Assembly (NCBI RefSeq): GCF_050942215.1
Contig: NZ_CP192056.1
Coordinates: 6,200,001-6,264,000 of the forward strand
Length of the DNA: 64,000 bases
Source: Sphaerimonospora sp050942215
Lineage (GTDB): Bacteria > Actinomycetota > Actinomycetes > Streptosporangiales > Streptosporangiaceae
Direction of reading: 5' to 3'
Made by a program: the position numbers and the translations under genes. Shown here one piece after another: positions 35,715 to 44,703 of this stretch (positions within the stretch are counted from its first letter, which is position 1; every line of letters begins with the position of its first letter). Below the pieces are notes generated by a model, which was given only the letters and a program-made list of their open reading frames with translations, made no database searches and had not been told where the DNA came from.

Positions 35715-37514
35715 TCACGCCTCGCGTATCCACCCGGACTCCAGCAGTCCGTGGAAGAGCTGCTCGGAAATCGCCGGCTCGATCTCGCGCTCCAGGGCCA
35801 GCGACGTATCGTCGATGATCTCCCAACGGGTGCGGCGGCCGTCCGCCCTGATGGCGAAGTGGAAGAGCATCGACAGGCAGTGTTTGTCCGCGGCGATCAG
35901 GTCGGCCAGCCCCTCACGGGTGCGCGGCGGAAGGTTCCCCATCATCTCCCGGAGGTTGAGCGGGCCAGGCCAGTCGCGCACGATCGCCGGTCCGTCCGCC
36001 TCCGGTGACGGCCGGGCCGGGGGCGGAGTGGTGTCTCCGGCCGCCAGCGCGGTCAGCGCCTGACAGGCGGCCTCCACGCGCATCAGATATCGCCGCGCCC
36101 ACGCGGGCCCGTGTCCTGAGGCCACCGTACGGGCCCTGGTCCGCTCACGCTCGCACCAACGGTCGATGATCCGGTGGCGTTCCTCCTGATCCGGGCCGCC
36201 CGCCGCGATGGTCTGGGCGAGCGCGGCGGCCGCGGCCGTGGAACGGAGCATCTCGACCCGCGACACATTGTTCGGTACGTCGCCCGCCGAGTGGTTGAAC
36301 CGGTCGGCGGGGTGGCAGAACTGGACCCCCGGTCGATCGATGCCGGGGTCGGCGAACAGAGCGTGGTCGGAAAAGCCCAGGAAGGGCGACGGCTGCCAGG
36401 TTCCCGGGTGGTCGGCGGTGGCCGCGAAGGCCTGCTCCACATAGTGCTCAGCGAGCGGCCCGAGCAGCGAGGGGCTCAAGTCCGGGGGGCGTTCGACGAC
36501 GAAGGGCGAGGCGCAGCGGACCTGGTCCTCACCCACCATGTCCAGGTTGATCACTGCCTCGGGGAGCCGGCGACCGCCGACGGGGCCGAGACACTGGTAC
36601 AGCACGGCCGCCTGTCCCAGGAACTCCGGCCCCCAGAAGAACCGGATGGACGCGCGCGTGCCGAAGGCGGCCTCCGCCCTTCGGCCCTCGCTGAGAGCCG
36701 CCGCGACGCCGAGCAGCGCCGCCACCCCCGAAGCGTTGTCGTTGGCCCCCGGGCGCGGATGGCACAGATGGCCGGTGAGCCAGATCTCCCCCGCGTCGTC
36801 GTCCGTACCGGGCAGCATGCCGGACACCACGGGCATGGCGGCCGAATGGTCGATCTCGACGGTCATCCGGGCCCGGCCCCCGCGGTCGGCCGCGGCGGCG
36901 ATGCGGGCCAGCTGCGCCGGGGTCATGCTGAATGCGGACAGGCTTGTGCCGGGCGGGAGCTCGATCCGCCCGGGGTGGGGCGCCTCCCGTGTTCCCTTCC
37001 ACGGCGCGTCGGTGACAAAACCGAGAGCGCCCGCGGCCTGGAGCTCCCCCAGCAGACGGGCATGGCCGGATCGGAACCCCTCGACGACGGCCAGCGCCCC
37101 CTTCAGGTCTCGGCCGCCGGCCGCTTCCTCGATCCGCACCAGCCTGGCATCGCAGCCGCCGGGGGCAGTGGCCGCCGAATAGGTGGCCAGGGAGAAGGGC
37201 TGCTCCGCATGGTCGATCCGGACCACATGACCAAGGCCGTCGTACACATCGAGCACCGCCGTGACCGGGGTCCAGGAGACCGGAGCGCGCCAGGTCCACC
37301 ACTGCGCCCTGCCGTCCGCGGGGAAGCTGTCGACCACGACGTCCGTCAGCCCGGCGGCGACCGCGGACTCGGCGACGAGCCGCGCCGCCTCCTCCAACCC
37401 GGTCGAGCCCTGGTAGCGGTCGTAGCGGCAGATCAGCTCGACGTGGCGCATCATCTCGTCGGCAGGGGTCAGGCGAAGGCAGCGCTCGAGAAGTCCGTCA
37501 ACCATGGGGGTCAT
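35715..37514 (-). CDS. M28-like metallopeptidase (DUF4910-type aminopeptidase)
   Basis: 599 residues. The central zinc-peptidase core carries the ligands of an M28-type di-zinc site: WLTGHLCHPRPGANDNASG (His and Asp), IRFFWGPEFLG (Glu), VINLDMVGEDQ (Asp) and FCHPADRFNHSAGD (His). The N-terminal part contains a protease-associated-like insert. The last 120 residues resemble a winged helix. No signal peptide is present, so it is cytoplasmic. ATG at 37514 has GAAGGA 5 bp upstream and overlaps the previous gene by 17 bp. As the last gene of the modification operon it could trim a modified peptide. Confidence 0.8.
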   Translation of the reverse strand: MTPMVDGLLERCLRLTPADEMMRHVELICRYDRYQGSTGLEEAARLVAESAVAAGLTDVVVDSFPADGRAQWWTWRAPVSWTPVTAVLDVYDGLGHVVRIDHAEQPFSLATYSAATAPGGCDARLVRIEEAAGGRDLKGALAVVEGFRSGHARLLGELQAAGALGFVTDAPWKGTREAPHPGRIELPPGTSLSAFSMTPAQLARIAAAADRGGRARMTVEIDHSAAMPVVSGMLPGTDDDAGEIWLTGHLCHPRPGANDNASGVAALLGVAAALSEGRRAEAAFGTRASIRFFWGPEFLGQAAVLYQCLGPVGGRRLPEAVINLDMVGEDQVRCASPFVVERPPDLSPSLLGPLAEHYVEQAFAATADHPGTWQPSPFLGFSDHALFADPGIDRPGVQFCHPADRFNHSAGDVPNNVSRVEMLRSTAAAAALAQTIAAGGPDQEERHRIIDRWCERERTRARTVASGHGPAWARRYLMRVEAACQALTALAAGDTTPPPARPSPEADGPAIVRDWPGPLNLREMMGNLPPRTREGLADLIAADKHCLSMLFHFAIRADGRRTRWEIIDDTSLALEREIEPAISEQLFHGLLESGWIREA

Positions 37515-39657
37515 CGTCCTTCAGCCGTCGCAGTACGTCTTCCGCCCACTCGGCGACGTTGTTGAACACCGAGCTGCCCGAGTAGGGCCGCGCCGCGCTG
37601 AGTTGGAAGAAGCACAGACGTTCGACCGGGGCGCCGAGCACGGTGATGCGCGAGTCAACGGTTCCGTCGGCCCGGACCGCGTGGAAGTCGCGGGTGACGT
37701 CGATCGCCCCGGGGACGAAGTCCTCGTCCGGTGTGTCACCGGGGTTACGCCATTTCCGTACGAGACCGCGGCGCAGGAGCCTGGCATAGAGCGGGCGAAG
37801 GTCGTGGTCGGCGTCGAAGGCGTGTCCTCTGCCTTCGATCAGGTGCTCGACGGTGCGTGTGGTGCCGGTCTTGGTGCCGCGCAGCAGGAAGCCGCTGTCC
37901 GGGGCGGGTTCGACCAGGGGGGCCGGACCCACGGTCACGTCCACCACGCCCGCCTCGATGAGGGCGAGGATCTTCTTCATCGCCTCCAGGCCGGTGCCGT
38001 TCGACATCCGACTGTAGTAACGCAGGTGTTCGGTCAGGAACGAGCGGTGCGAGGCCGCCGTGAGGCCGCCGAAGTCGATCGCCGCGGCGAAGGTGGAACG
38101 CAGGTCGCGCCAGACACCGTCGCAGGCGGCCTTGGTGGGGTTGCGCAGGTTGCCCTGGGCAGCGGCGCGGTGGTCACGGCGCATGTGGGCGACGAGGCCG
38201 CGCTGCCAGGTACAGCCGTCCTTGGTGTCCTCCGGGCCCAGCGGGTCGAAGAACTTCTCCCAGTCGAACCTGTGGTCCCGTGGATCCGTCGCGTGGCCCC
38301 AGGGTGAACGATCGGCCGTCCGGGACTCCCCGAAGACCGTGAGCAGGAAGGTGTCGGCCGCGTCCGTCGCGGCGTAGCGGGCGAGGTCCGCCGGTATGGG
38401 CTCACCCGCGATGGCACGGGCGACGTACTCCGCCGCCCTCTCGAACTCCCGCTGCACCGGCTCCATCAGGTCGGCGATCGCGACGGTCGCCGTTTCGTCG
38501 GCGTCGTGCAGGAAGCGGTGGTAGCGCGGCTCGGCGGCCCGGGCGAGCAGGGCGCCCGCCTCGGTGCCGAGCAGGGTCGAGTAGTAGACGTACGCCATCT
38601 CCAGTACGACGAGCGGGAAGATGTGGCGCTCGAAATCGAGTTGGCGTACCTCTTCGTCGCGCAGGCGCCGCGGCGTGCCGACCCGGAGCCTGAGCGTGTC
38701 GATCGCACGCGGTGTGAGGAAGCGTGCCGAGTGCTCCAGCCCGGCATGAGTGCGACCGGTCTCGTCGACGGCCTTGGCGTTCTCGGCGCGGGCCCAGGGG
38801 AACATCCCGCTGGGGCTGACGGCGACGATGACGGCGGGCTCCTGGCCGCTGGGGCGGTAGGCGAGGTCGTCGAGCAGGCCGCCCTCGCCGGTGGGGACGA
38901 AAGTGCCGCCCCGGCCCTCGGTGAGATGCATCAGCAGATCCACCGCGGTGAGGCCGAGGCCCAGCACCCCCACGGTGGAGCCGGGCGGAACGGCGTCGGG
39001 GGTGATGTCGGCCAGCGGATAGGCGCTGGGGATGTAGGGAGCCGTGGCGTGTGCGGTGAGCAGGGCGGCGGTGGAGCCGGGGGCCGGGCGGTTGCACGAA
39101 TGACCGGTGACGAGCAGCAGGTGATCGGCGTCGACGGGTGGTCCGTCGCCGCTGTGGTGCACCAGGAACGCCGCCCTGCCCCCGCCCGGCTCGATGTCGG
39201 TGACCTCGGCGGCCACCAGGTCGACGGTGACGCCGGGTACGGCACGCAGCAGAGCGGTGTAGCGGTGGAACATGTCACGCAGGGCATGTCCGTGCAGGTA
39301 GCGCCGCGGGGTGTCGGTGGGCTGGATCCTGTAGTGCTCTTCGCCGGTGCGGGCGAAGGCGTCGCGGGTCCACTCGGCGAAGGTCGGGCGCAGCCGCCGC
39401 GGCAGCAGATGGCTCGCGGCGGCGATGGACTCGTCCGCTGCGAAGGCTATCTGGCTGGCCACCCGGTTCAGATAGCTTGTGGGCACCTGGTCGTCGCTGT
39501 GGGTGGCGCCGGCCCCGAACCGGCCCGACCGCTCGAACAGGGTGATGTGCACGGCGTCCGCCGACTCGGTGTGCGGCAGCAGCGCGGCGAGCCGCTCCAT
39601 GGCGTAGGTGCCCCACGGCCCGCCGCCGACGATGACGATGTGCCTGGTCTCCCTCAC
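37498..39657 (-). CDS. FAD/NAD(P)-binding protein (PF13454-like)
   Basis: 719 residues. Dinucleotide-binding motif VIVGGGPWGTYAMERLAALL at the N-terminus, then SYLNRVASQIAFAADESIAA, and a second Rossmann motif VGVLGLGLTAVDLLMHL near residue 232. The organisation resembles amine N-hydroxylases but is longer, with a unique C-terminal half. It may oxidise a side chain or small molecule in this pathway; no substrate can be read from sequence. It overlaps the amidase stop (ATGA) and is clearly co-translated. Confidence 0.75.
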   Translation of the reverse strand: MRETRHIVIVGGGPWGTYAMERLAALLPHTESADAVHITLFERSGRFGAGATHSDDQVPTSYLNRVASQIAFAADESIAAASHLLPRRLRPTFAEWTRDAFARTGEEHYRIQPTDTPRRYLHGHALRDMFHRYTALLRAVPGVTVDLVAAEVTDIEPGGGRAAFLVHHSGDGPPVDADHLLLVTGHSCNRPAPGSTAALLTAHATAPYIPSAYPLADITPDAVPPGSTVGVLGLGLTAVDLLMHLTEGRGGTFVPTGEGGLLDDLAYRPSGQEPAVIVAVSPSGMFPWARAENAKAVDETGRTHAGLEHSARFLTPRAIDTLRLRVGTPRRLRDEEVRQLDFERHIFPLVVLEMAYVYYSTLLGTEAGALLARAAEPRYHRFLHDADETATVAIADLMEPVQREFERAAEYVARAIAGEPIPADLARYAATDAADTFLLTVFGESRTADRSPWGHATDPRDHRFDWEKFFDPLGPEDTKDGCTWQRGLVAHMRRDHRAAAQGNLRNPTKAACDGVWRDLRSTFAAAIDFGGLTAASHRSFLTEHLRYYSRMSNGTGLEAMKKILALIEAGVVDVTVGPAPLVEPAPDSGFLLRGTKTGTTRTVEHLIEGRGHAFDADHDLRPLYARLLRRGLVRKWRNPGDTPDEDFVPGAIDVTRDFHAVRADGTVDSRITVLGAPVERLCFFQLSAARPYSGSSVFNNVAEWAEDVLRRLKDDDPHG

Positions 39658-41108
39658 CTGGGAACCTCTGCGCCGAGCTTCGGACGGTGCTCCGTCACGC
39701 CCACCGCCGATTCCACCGCCTGGCCGATCCGCAGCACACCACGCTCGTCGAAGTAACGACCGATGATCTGCAGCCCGAAGGGCAGTCCGTCATGCGAAAA
39801 TCCCGCGGGTACGGTCAGGGCCGGGTGGCCGGTGACGTTGAACGGCGCGGTCTGCACGGCCACCGCCAGACTCGGCGGCGGCCAGTCGTGCGGGAAGTCC
39901 GTGTACGGCGCCGCGGCCGCGAGGGCGACGGTGGTGATCAACGCGTCATACCGGCTGAACAGGCCGGTGTTCAGCTGCCGGGCCAGTTCGTGGCGGACCC
40001 GGGTGGCCTGGATGTAGTCGGCGGAGGTCAGGGTGGCTCCACCGGTCAGCCGCTGGTAGGTGTAGCGGCCGTAGTCGCGCGGCCGCTCGCGCAGGTTCCT
40101 CTCGTGGATGGCATAGCCCTCTGCCTGCAGGATCACCCGGCCGCACGCCTTCATCAGGTCGAAGTCCGGCATGCTCACCTCCTCGACGACCGCGCCAAGG
40201 GACGCGAGCCGGGCGGCCGCCGCGTCGACGGTCTCGACGACCTCTGCGGAGACGCCCTTGATCGCGGTGAAGAACTCGCGGGCGTAGCCGATGCGCAGCC
40301 CCTCGACGCCCTTGTCGAGGTCGGCGGTGTAGTCCTCCTGCGGTCGCTTGACGCTGCCGGGGTCGAGGGGGTCGTATCCGGCGATGACGTTCATGGCCAG
40401 CGCCGCGTCCTGCACATTCCAGGCCAGCGGCCCGACATGGTCGAGCGAATAGGACAGCGGGTAGACACCGCGTCGCGACACCAGACCGTACGTCGGCTTG
40501 AAGCCGACGACGCCGCAGTTGGCGGCCGGCGATCGGATGGAGCCGCCGGTGTCGGAGCCGATCGAGATCCGTACCAGACCCGCCGCGACACAGGCGCCGC
40601 TGCCGGCCGAGGAGCCGCCGGTGAAGTGCTCGGGGTTCCAGGGGTTGCGGGCGGGCGGCGTCGGCAGATCGAATCCCGGGCCGCCGAAGGCGAATTCGGA
40701 CAGGTTCGCCTTACCGACCAGCACGGCGCCGCCGTGTCGCAGCCGCTCCTCGACGAACGCGTCCTGCTGCGGCACATGGCCGAGCATGAGCCGGGAGTTC
40801 GACGTGGTCTCGACGCCCGCCGAGTCGATGATGTCCTTGAGCGTGTACGGAATGCCGTGCAGCGGTCCGCGGTCGATGCCGCGTCTCAGCTCCTCGTCCG
40901 CACGCTCGGCGTCGGTGACGGCCCGCTCCTCGGTGACCGACACCAGTGAGTCGATCAGAGGGTCGATCGCCGCGATCCGCCGCAAGGTGTACGCGGTCAG
41001 CCGTACCGAGGTGAGGGAACCGTCACGCAGCGCGGCACCGGCCTCGGCCACCGACAGCTCGTGCAGGGGCTTGTTCGTACGGTGCCGGTCCGTACGGTGC
41101 TCGTCCAT
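39654..41108 (-). CDS. Amidase-signature hydrolase
   Basis: 484 residues. The Ser-cisSer-Lys triad is visible: Lys91 in TLKDIIDSAG, cis-Ser166 in GGSSAGSGA and nucleophile Ser190 in GSDTGGSIR. The family hydrolyses or transfers amides (GatA, AtzE and others). A 71-residue AtzG/GatC-like protein is encoded 4 bp upstream, suggesting a two-subunit enzyme. In this operon it could deamidate or cleave an amide formed by the PP-loop ATPase (inference). Confidence 0.88.
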   Translation of the reverse strand: MDEHRTDRHRTNKPLHELSVAEAGAALRDGSLTSVRLTAYTLRRIAAIDPLIDSLVSVTEERAVTDAERADEELRRGIDRGPLHGIPYTLKDIIDSAGVETTSNSRLMLGHVPQQDAFVEERLRHGGAVLVGKANLSEFAFGGPGFDLPTPPARNPWNPEHFTGGSSAGSGACVAAGLVRISIGSDTGGSIRSPAANCGVVGFKPTYGLVSRRGVYPLSYSLDHVGPLAWNVQDAALAMNVIAGYDPLDPGSVKRPQEDYTADLDKGVEGLRIGYAREFFTAIKGVSAEVVETVDAAAARLASLGAVVEEVSMPDFDLMKACGRVILQAEGYAIHERNLRERPRDYGRYTYQRLTGGATLTSADYIQATRVRHELARQLNTGLFSRYDALITTVALAAAAPYTDFPHDWPPPSLAVAVQTAPFNVTGHPALTVPAGFSHDGLPFGLQIIGRYFDERGVLRIGQAVESAVGVTEHRPKLGAEVPR

Positions 41109-41112
41109 GAGG

Positions 41113-41328
41113 TCAGACCTCCGGCGTACGGGTCTCGACGGAGAACACGTGCGCCGGCTCGGACTCGGGTGCCAGATCCGCCGTACGCAGCAGTGCGGTC
41201 ATCCGCTTCAGTTCCAGATGGACCGCGAGGACTCCCGGCCGCAGATCCTCCGGTACGTCGTGCCCGTGCAGGGCCATCAGCCGGTCGAACTCCAGCTCCT
41301 CGTCCCTTTTCTCGTCCGCGTCGCTCAC
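41113..41328 (-). CDS. AtzG/GatC-like small amidase partner
   Basis: 71 residues with helices around LEFDRLMALHGHDVPEDLRP and GVLAVHLELKRMTALLRTAD. The pattern (hydrophobic helix, Pro-x-x-x-Arg-Pro-Gly-Val, long amphipathic helix) resembles the small subunits AtzG and GatC that wrap around amidases. It lies 4 bp ahead of the amidase gene and overlaps the NDK-like gene stop (ATGA). Confidence 0.6.
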   Translation of the reverse strand: MSDADEKRDEELEFDRLMALHGHDVPEDLRPGVLAVHLELKRMTALLRTADLAPESEPAHVFSVETRTPEV

Positions 41329-43319
41329 CGGGCCGGGCCTTCTGCGGCCGTACGGATCCAGTCCACCGAGGTGGGCGCCGGGAGGGAGCCGCTGTAACCC
41401 TTGCGTTCCACCGGCAGTATCTCGGTGGCGATGCGGACGAAGTCCCAGCGGTCGAACGCCGGGTCGTGCGGGTCGACGATCGCGGTCAACTCGTCGAAGC
41501 CCATCCCATCGCCGCCGACCGACTCCTTGCGTAGCCGCTCCATGTCGTCGGCGGAGATCCGGCCCGACGCCTCAAGGCGGTCCAGCGCCCGGTCCAGGTC
41601 GAAGTCGTTGCCGGGGATGAGCTCCTCCAGCCGCTTGACCTCCGACCGCGCCCTCTCGGCCAGGTCGGCGGCGAAATCACGGCGTACCTCTTCGAAGAGG
41701 GTGCGGCGCTCGGCGCGGTCGAGGAAGATGCCGATCTCCCGGACCAGGTCGGCGGGTTCGTCGGCCACGTGGTTGAAGTTGATGACCCGGTTCGGCGGGG
41801 TGAGCACCGAGCGCAGTGCCTCGGGGCCGCGAGCCTCGGGATCAGCCGAGCCCTTGAGGTCGGACAGCCGTACGGCGGCGGGGATCACTCCGTCGTAGTC
41901 ATTGTCACGCAGCATCAGCAGCACCGTCTCGGTGGCTGAGTGCATCAGGGAGCACAGGGCGAGCCGGTCGGTGGTGTAGACGTTCCAGTCGTAGCGCCAC
42001 AGCTCGCGCATGGAGTGCCGGTTGAAACGCATCGGGGCGGTCCCCACGATGGTGAAGCCGTTCTCCTCGAAGAAGTCGAGGGTGCGTTCCGCGCGGCGGC
42101 CCACCAGGCCGTCGGGTTTGAAGTTGAAGAGCGCTACCCGGCTCAGCAGATCGAGGGCCCCGTCCCCGAGGACGTCGTTCAGGTCGGCCCAGCATTCGCG
42201 GAAGTAGAGATCTTCGGCGAAGAGTTCGCGCTTGCGCGGGGAGCGGGTCAGTGCGTGCCATGCCCGGTCGTCCGGCGTCTCGTCCGCGGTGGTGATGCGG
42301 TGCATGAACATGGGGATCTTCCTTCCGCGGACCGACTCCGCATCCGCCGGTCGTCGTCGGCCTACGGCGGCGGGCTTACGGCGCCAATCCTCCGGCTCGG
42401 GATTGGTCAGTACCTTGCTGAAACCCGGCTCGTCGCAGACGACATGGGCCGCGCCGACAACAGCGAGGTCCCACGGGTCGGCCGGCAGGCCGGAATCGGC
42501 CACAAGCCGGTAGAAGGATCGCCACGGCACCGGACGGCCCGCGTCCAGGGCGGCGAGGTGCCCGAGCAGCGTCTCGGCCTGCTCGGCCGTTACGACACCC
42601 GCCGCGCGGCCCTCCTGAACCGCAGCCACGAGCCGCCGGGCGGCCGGCTCCGGAGACAGGGAAGGGCCGCCGTCCGCCTGCTCCCGCAGCGCCGCTTCCA
42701 ACCGGGCGGTTCCCTCGGCGGAGATCCGGCCGCCGACCAGGGCGGACAGGGCGCGGCGGCGGGCGTCGGCGTCGAGCAGCAGGCCCAGTTCGCGCAGCAG
42801 GTCGGCCGGCTCGTCCGGGACGTGGACGTAGCTGAACACCCGGTTGGGCTGTCCGAGCCGGTCTCGCAGGCTGCCCTTGGCCTGGGCGGACAGGGTGGCG
42901 GATCCCTTGAGCCCGCTGAGCCGGACGGTGCCGGGGAGATCGTGGCCCGGGCCGCTGCGCAGCAGCAGGAGCAGCGCCGAACGGCCGGGGTGCACCGCGT
43001 CGTTGACGGCGAGGCGGTCGAGGGTGGCCGAGGTGAGCTGGAAGCGCCACAGCTCTCGCCAGAGCGTACGGGTGATGCGGACCTCCTCCACCCCGACCAA
43101 CTCGAAGTCGTGTTCCCGCAGGAAATCGATGACCGGCGCCAGCTTGCCGGCCGCCATGCCGTCGGGTTTGAGCATGATCATAGACGAGTTCCACAGACCC
43201 TCGTCGAGCCCGGGACCGAAGGCCTCCTCGGCATCCGCGAGGCCCTCCCGGAAGTAGGTCTCGCGCTCGTAGAGGCGCGCCTTCGCCTCCGTCCTGGTCA
43301 ACAGCTGCCACTCGGCCAT
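41325..43319 (-). CDS. Tandem nucleoside-diphosphate-kinase-like protein
   Basis: 664 residues made of two related halves of about 330. Each has an NDK-like phrase: MIMLKPDGMAAGKLAPVIDF (KPDG at 51-54) and LFNFKPDGLVGRRAERTLDF (KPDG at 401-404). Each keeps a histidine at the phosphate-carrying position: NRVFSYVHVPDE (His166) and NRVINFNHVADE (His517). Large insertions separate these motifs, and a helical tail follows each half. Ordinary NDKs are about 140 residues. It may transfer phosphate or nucleotide to an unusual acceptor. ATG at 43319 follows AGGAAG. Confidence 0.7.
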   Translation of the reverse strand: MAEWQLLTRTEAKARLYERETYFREGLADAEEAFGPGLDEGLWNSSMIMLKPDGMAAGKLAPVIDFLREHDFELVGVEEVRITRTLWRELWRFQLTSATLDRLAVNDAVHPGRSALLLLLRSGPGHDLPGTVRLSGLKGSATLSAQAKGSLRDRLGQPNRVFSYVHVPDEPADLLRELGLLLDADARRRALSALVGGRISAEGTARLEAALREQADGGPSLSPEPAARRLVAAVQEGRAAGVVTAEQAETLLGHLAALDAGRPVPWRSFYRLVADSGLPADPWDLAVVGAAHVVCDEPGFSKVLTNPEPEDWRRKPAAVGRRRPADAESVRGRKIPMFMHRITTADETPDDRAWHALTRSPRKRELFAEDLYFRECWADLNDVLGDGALDLLSRVALFNFKPDGLVGRRAERTLDFFEENGFTIVGTAPMRFNRHSMRELWRYDWNVYTTDRLALCSLMHSATETVLLMLRDNDYDGVIPAAVRLSDLKGSADPEARGPEALRSVLTPPNRVINFNHVADEPADLVREIGIFLDRAERRTLFEEVRRDFAADLAERARSEVKRLEELIPGNDFDLDRALDRLEASGRISADDMERLRKESVGGDGMGFDELTAIVDPHDPAFDRWDFVRIATEILPVERKGYSGSLPAPTSVDWIRTAAEGPAR

Positions 43320-43401
43320 GTGGTCTTCCTGTCTGTGCTGTGCTGGGTGCGAGGTCCGGACTGCGGCATCTATCTGATCATGCCCGATGCATGCCGTGTG
43401 G

Positions 43402-44691
43402 TCATCCACCCGATCCGGCGCGCTGGGCGCGGCCGGTTTCCTCGACGGTGAAGACGGGTTCCGCCCCCTCCGTGATCACTTCCGGCGTGACAGTGACCCG
43501 TACGACGTCCTGCAGCGACGGAACGTCGTACATGGTGGGGATCAGGGCGCCTTCCAGGATGCCACGCAGTCCTCGCGCTCCGGTCTCGCGGCGGATCGCC
43601 TCGTCGGCGATCGCCTCCAGCGCCTCCTGCTCGAATTCCAAATCGACGCCGTCGAGTTCGAAGAGGGTCTGGTATTGCTTCACCAAGGCATTTCTGGGCT
43701 CCGTCAGAATTCGCAGGAGATCGTCTCGGTCCAGCTCACGCAGTGCGGTGATCACGGGGAAACGGCCGACGAACTCGGGTATCAGGCCGAACTTCACCAG
43801 GTCCGCCGCCGTCACCCCGGCGGCGCCCGTCCGATCAGCGGCCGGGTCCTCGGCGCGGAGAACCCCGCCGAATCCCATGCTGCCGCGCGACTGCCGCGCC
43901 GCCACGATCTCTTCGAGACCGCTGAAAGCGCCGGCCGCGATGAAGAGGATGCCCGAGGTGTCGATCCGCACCGGCTCCCGGCTCTGGTAGCCGCGCCCGC
44001 GCACCGCCTGGGCACCCCTGTCCCCGGAGGACAGCGTGACGACGGTGCCTTCCAGGATTTTCAGCAGAGCCTGCTGAACGCCTTCGCCGGAGACGTCGCG
44101 GCTGCCGGAGGCGCGCTGGGGGCTGCGGGCGAGCTTGTCGACCTCGTCCAGATAGACGATGCCGGTCTCGGCCTTGCGCGGGTCGTCGCCGGCCGCGTGC
44201 AGCAGCTTGGACAGGATGCTGTCGACGTCCTCGCCGATGTAGCCGGCCTCGGTCAGGCCGGTGGCGTCCACGGCCGCGTACGGCACGTCGAGCACCCGGG
44301 CCAGGCTCTCGGTGAGCAGCGTCTTGCCGCAGCCGGTCGGTCCGAGCAGCAGGATGTTCGACTTGGCCAGTTCCACCTTGCCGCCACCGAGAGCTGCGCC
44401 GAGCCGGATGCGCTTGTAGTGGTTGTAGACCGCGACGCACAGCGCCCGCTTGGCGGCGTCCTGGCCGATGACGTAACCGTCCAGGAAGCCGCGCAGCTCC
44501 CAGGGCCTGGGCAGCTCGGGACCGTCCTTCCGTGCCTGGCCGAGGGCCATGGCGACGTCCTCGTTGCACAGTTCGACGCATCCGTCGCAGATCTGGACGC
44601 CGGGTCCCTCCACCAGATGGGTCACCTCGTCGGCCCGCTTGCCGCAGAACGAGCAGGCCGACTGGAGCTTGCCGGTGCCGATGGGCGTCAT
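43402..44691 (-). CDS. ClpX-type AAA+ unfoldase, divergent paralogue
   Basis: 429 residues. Zinc domain CSFCGKRADE...CDGCVELC, Walker A GPTGCGKTLL, Walker B IVYLDEVDKLA, pore loop AGYIGEDV, ClpP-docking loop SMGFGG and sensor-2 ETGARGLRGILE. The pore-entrance RKH loop present in housekeeping ClpX is replaced by SSGDRGAQAVRGRGYQ, so substrate choice should differ. It sits in the middle of the peptide-modification operon, not beside clpP or tig, which supports a specialised role such as unfolding a substrate or protecting the host. Confidence 0.85.
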   Translation of the reverse strand: MTPIGTGKLQSACSFCGKRADEVTHLVEGPGVQICDGCVELCNEDVAMALGQARKDGPELPRPWELRGFLDGYVIGQDAAKRALCVAVYNHYKRIRLGAALGGGKVELAKSNILLLGPTGCGKTLLTESLARVLDVPYAAVDATGLTEAGYIGEDVDSILSKLLHAAGDDPRKAETGIVYLDEVDKLARSPQRASGSRDVSGEGVQQALLKILEGTVVTLSSGDRGAQAVRGRGYQSREPVRIDTSGILFIAAGAFSGLEEIVAARQSRGSMGFGGVLRAEDPAADRTGAAGVTAADLVKFGLIPEFVGRFPVITALRELDRDDLLRILTEPRNALVKQYQTLFELDGVDLEFEQEALEAIADEAIRRETGARGLRGILEGALIPTMYDVPSLQDVVRVTVTPEVITEGAEPVFTVEETGRAQRAGSGG

Positions 44692-44703
44692 GGGGTTCCT
44701 CCT

